In this document: positions 61,303 to 64,000 of the stretch, one piece after another
How positions within the stretch are numbered: the stretch's first letter is position 1
Layout of the letters: every line of letters starts with the position of its first letter
Source: Maribacter vaceletii
GTDB taxonomy: Bacteria > Bacteroidota > Bacteroidia > Flavobacteriales > Flavobacteriaceae
DNA length: 64,000 nt
Assembly: GCF_003634105.1 (NCBI RefSeq)
Contig: NZ_RBIQ01000008.1
Span: 434,001-498,000 of the forward strand
Direction of reading: 5' to 3'
Notes under the pieces: model-generated
Seen by the model: only the letters and a program-made list of their open reading frames with translations
Told to the model about the DNA's origin: nothing
The model's database searches: none
Program-made: the position numbers and the translations under genes

Positions 61303-64000
61303 TTAAAGTGTAAATCTCGCGCCAATACGTACTGTTTTAGCAAGCGGATAATCACCAAATGTTCCTCTCTGCGATCTAGCAGAGCTACTTTGACTCCCTG
61401 CAGAATTTGCATCAGGGTCAAAACCATCAAAATCTGAGAATGTGAAAAAGTTTTCTAAAGACACATAGAAATTTGCCGATTGTAAACCAAGTGCCTTCAT
61501 TGGAAAATCATATCCTAATGTTATATTCTTTATTCTGACAAACGATGCATCTTGTATGGTCCACTTATTAACTTTACGACCATCTTGATAATTACCTGGT
61601 TCTACCATAGATGGATATTGCGCATTTATATTCTCTGGTGTCCACCTATTTAAGTAATATTCAGACAGCTTATTACGGTCTGGATCAATTGGATAAAAAG
61701 ACTCTGCTATTAAATTATTAAAAGCCTCTATGCCCTGTACGCCTAAAACGTAAACATCTAAGGTTAAATTTTTATACTTGAACCTATTATTTAAACCAAA
61801 AGTATAATCTGCAAAAGGTTTTCCTAGAACTACCCTATCACTTGGATCTATCTTATCATCCCCGTTAACATCTCTTACAATAGGGTATCCTAATCCTGCA
61901 CGAGCACTACCGTCTGTAAATATTGCATTTGCAGCATCTACTTGTTCTTGTGTACTATAAATACCATCTATTTGGTATCCATAAAAAGCAGCCATTGGTT
62001 CTCCTTCTTTAACTACCCAAAAATCTCCTGCAAAGGCATAACCTCCACCACCAGTAACTTCACCACCAACAAAATCTGGCACCTCCGTTACTTCATTATC
62101 TAAAGTTGAAAATGTTAGATCTGATTCCCATGAGAAATTATCATTAGTTATATTTTTACTACTTAAAGAAATATCAAAACCTTTGTTTCTTACATTTCCA
62201 AAGTTTTCTCTAAAACTGCTAAATCCTGTAGAAGTTGGTACTGGTCTTTGAAAAAGTTGGTCCGATGTGTTTCTTACATAATACTCTATACTTCCTGATA
62301 GCTTATAATCTAATAAAGCAAAATCTAGACCTAAGTTTATTTCTTTTGTAGTTTCCCAAAGAAGGTTATTATTTGGAATTCTACTAGGAATAGCTCCCGT
62401 AAGAACTTGCCCTCCTAAAACTGCATTAGCCCCAGGAATAAATGTTGAAATAGTTTCAAAATTGTTAATAGCTTGGTTTCCTATTTCTCCATACCCAATT
62501 CTTAATTTTAGATTATCAAACAGTTCTTGCTTTTCCATAAAAGGTTCGGAGCCAATTTGCCAACCTAAAGAGGCAGATGGAAATACTGCTGTCTTATTTT
62601 TCTCTGAAAACTTACTGGTGCCATCTGCTCTAAAAGATGCTGTTAACAAGTACTTGTCTTTATAAGCATATGTAGCTCTTCCTAAATAGGAACGCAAAGT
62701 AGGCTCAAACCTCTCTGTTTCTGTAGCGTATCTTTCTGGGTTAGCAGCTCCAAAGAAATCGGATCCATTAACATCAGACAAAAACCCTTCTGCAGTTGCT
62801 TCTACTTCTCTATTGATAAATTTTTCATAGGTTACCCCTCCTAGTACTTTAAAATTATGATTACCTACTTCTTTTTCATAAGAAAGAAGGTACTCTGCAA
62901 TACCATAAGAATTATCATTATTTCTTACCAACCCTAATCCTTTAGCACCAATACCAGCTTGGGTCCATCTATTCTCATAAGAATCAAATTTAGTACCGCT
63001 TATTCTACCACCAAGATTAAGGTTCATTTTAAACCCATCAAATATCTCATATTCAATTTTAGCATTACCTATAATTTCATTCCTCTCTCTATTTTGGTCA
63101 AAACCTTGCATTATTGCTTCTGGGTTTTCTACCTGAATAAAAGGGTTTAATTTATACCTTCCTTGGGCATCTAATTGCGCATCTAAAGTTGGATCAAATA
63201 ATAAAGCTGCAGCTACAGAACCAGATATGCTATTGGTTCCTAAAGGCATTAAATCTGTAAGTGTTCTATTGGCATTTAAATTAAAGTTAATTTTTAATTT
63301 ATCTGTAGGCGTTACATTTACATTTATTCGAGCGTTGTATCTATTTTCTCCTGTGTTTCTAAGCACCCCTTTTGCATCATAATAATTTAAAGACGCATAA
63401 TAGGTTGCTTTTTCGTTACCACCTGAAAGAGAAAGTTGGTGATTTTGCATTACACCACCTCTTAAAATTTGATCTTGCCAATTAAAGCCATTACCAATTG
63501 ATGCTATTTGCTCATCGGTATATAATGGAGTGTAAGCTGGGTCTGTAGCATTTGCTGGATCCGACTCAAAGTCTAATGCGTTTAGAGTTTCCATATATTG
63601 CTCCCCATTAAGCATATCTATCCGTTTTGCTGCGTTTTGAATACCAACATAGGTATTATAGGAAACTTTAAGGCCGCTTCTGCTACCCTGTTTTGTTGTA
63701 ATTAAAACTACCCCGTTAGCTGCTCTAGAACCATAAATTGCAGATGCAGATGCATCTTTTAGTATTTGAATAGATTCTATATCATCTGGGCTTAAAGCAT
63801 CTACATTACCGTTTGGCAACCCATCTACAACTACTAGAACACCGTTACCGCCATTTACTGAGTTTAGTCCACGAACTTTAATTTCTACCGCTCCGCCTGG
63901 TGCACTACTAGATTGACTAATTTGAACTCCTGAGGCTTTTCCTTGTAAAAGCTGAAAAGCATTAGTATTAGCTCCTTTTGCAAAGTCTTTAGCGGTAACC
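61303..64000 (-). CDS. SusC/RagA TonB-dependent outer-membrane transporter, partial
   Basis: The frame is open through the right edge, giving about 899 codons to the window end with the N-terminus outside. The plug domain is visible (FQLLQGKASGVQISQSSSAPGG, then GLNSVNGGNGVLVVVDGLPNG and DIESIQILKDASASAIYGSRAANGVVLITTKQG). The remaining part is the 22-strand barrel ending in KTVRIGARFTL. It imports oligosaccharides in partnership with the SusD protein, using TonB energy. It is the upstream gene of the locus as far as the window shows. Confidence 0.95.
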   Translation of the reverse strand, partial: VTAKDFAKGANTNAFQLLQGKASGVQISQSSSAPGGAVEIKVRGLNSVNGGNGVLVVVDGLPNGNVDALSPDDIESIQILKDASASAIYGSRAANGVVLITTKQGSRSGLKVSYNTYVGIQNAAKRIDMLNGEQYMETLNALDFESDPANATDPAYTPLYTDEQIASIGNGFNWQDQILRGGVMQNHQLSLSGGNEKATYYASLNYYDAKGVLRNTGENRYNARINVNVTPTDKLKINFNLNANRTLTDLMPLGTNSISGSVAAALLFDPTLDAQLDAQGRYKLNPFIQVENPEAIMQGFDQNRERNEIIGNAKIEYEIFDGFKMNLNLGGRISGTKFDSYENRWTQAGIGAKGLGLVRNNDNSYGIAEYLLSYEKEVGNHNFKVLGGVTYEKFINREVEATAEGFLSDVNGSDFFGAANPERYATETERFEPTLRSYLGRATYAYKDKYLLTASFRADGTSKFSEKNKTAVFPSASLGWQIGSEPFMEKQELFDNLKLRIGYGEIGNQAINNFETISTFIPGANAVLGGQVLTGAIPSRIPNNNLLWETTKEINLGLDFALLDYKLSGSIEYYVRNTSDQLFQRPVPTSTGFSSFRENFGNVRNKGFDISLSSKNITNDNFSWESDLTFSTLDNEVTEVPDFVGGEVTGGGGYAFAGDFWVVKEGEPMAAFYGYQIDGIYSTQEQVDAANAIFTDGSARAGLGYPIVRDVNGDDKIDPSDRVVLGKPFADYTFGLNNRFKYKNLTLDVYVLGVQGIEAFNNLIAESFYPIDPDRNKLSEYYLNRWTPENINAQYPSMVEPGNYQDGRKVNKWTIQDASFVRIKNITLGYDFPMKALGLQSANFYVSLENFFTFSDFDGFDPDANSAGSQSSSARSQRGTFGDYPLAKTVRIGARFTL

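Overview
The window looks like a chromosome segment of a marine member of the Bacteroidota, most likely the Flavobacteriaceae. The DNA is AT-rich and gene starts mostly lack a strong Shine-Dalgarno sequence. Several genes have TANNTTTG-type promoter elements upstream. Family markers include a SusC/SusD pair with sulfatases, surface-lipoprotein-like N-termini, a short-chain-type threonine dehydrogenase and a RibB protein with a decayed second domain. No species is claimed.

Layout. (1) 1-2.2 kb: 5-oxoprolinase genes pxpA-pxpB-pxpC on the minus strand, with pxpC cut by the window edge. (2) 2.4-6.9 kb: poorly known small genes. They include a Zn-ribbon plus nuclease-like protein, a three-unit membrane protein, a serine-recombinase homologue that has lost its catalytic arginines, an exported protein and a frameshifted membrane-protein remnant. 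(3) 7.0-8.6 kb: the YifB/ComM ATPase. (4) 8.6-17 kb: an L-fucose utilisation operon on the minus strand (acid-sugar dehydratase, SDR, AKR, zinc-type dehydrogenase, FucP permease, mutarotase, GH29 fucosidase), with a divergent AraC regulator. (5) 17-30 kb: housekeeping genes (penicillin-acylase family, DsbD, TilS, PabB, FMN reductase, acyltransferase-like membrane protein, YghZ, CDGSH protein, Lpd), with a dispersed palindromic repeat placed before two genes. (6) 29.5-33 kb: Lrp regulator, methionine gamma-lyase and an NhaC-type transporter. (7) 33-41 kb: a peroxide/thiol module (peroxiredoxin, thioredoxin, DUF6952, Tpx), then DgkA, FtsK, LolA, LptF/G and RibB. (8) 41-48.7 kb: DegT aminotransferase with a heptanucleotide tandem repeat in its leader, nitroreductase, TauE/SafE, the threonine pathway Tdh-Kbl with its Lrp regulator, and SelO. 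(9) 48.8-53.7 kb: tRNA-Ser(UGA) followed by an accessory patch with a Fic protein, three gene remnants (one like immunity protein Imm53) and a TetR-linked cluster of small genes. (10) 53.7-64 kb: a polysaccharide-utilisation locus with SusC, SusD, two type-I sulfatases and an Asp-box repeat protein. It runs off the right edge.

How it fits together. The fucose operon reads as a non-phosphorylating route: surface release of fucose, uptake by FucP, anomer conversion, C1 oxidation, dehydration and a second oxidation. No lactonase or final cleaving enzyme is visible here. The sulfatase locus at the right end would suit a sulfated glycan; a link to the fucose operon through a fucose-containing sulfated polysaccharide is plausible but not shown. 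I found no CRISPR array, intact insertion sequence or replication origin. The most unusual items are the leader-region repeats, the degenerate recombinase, the duplicated mutarotase and the decaying island after the tRNA. None is strong enough to be called a new system from sequence alone.
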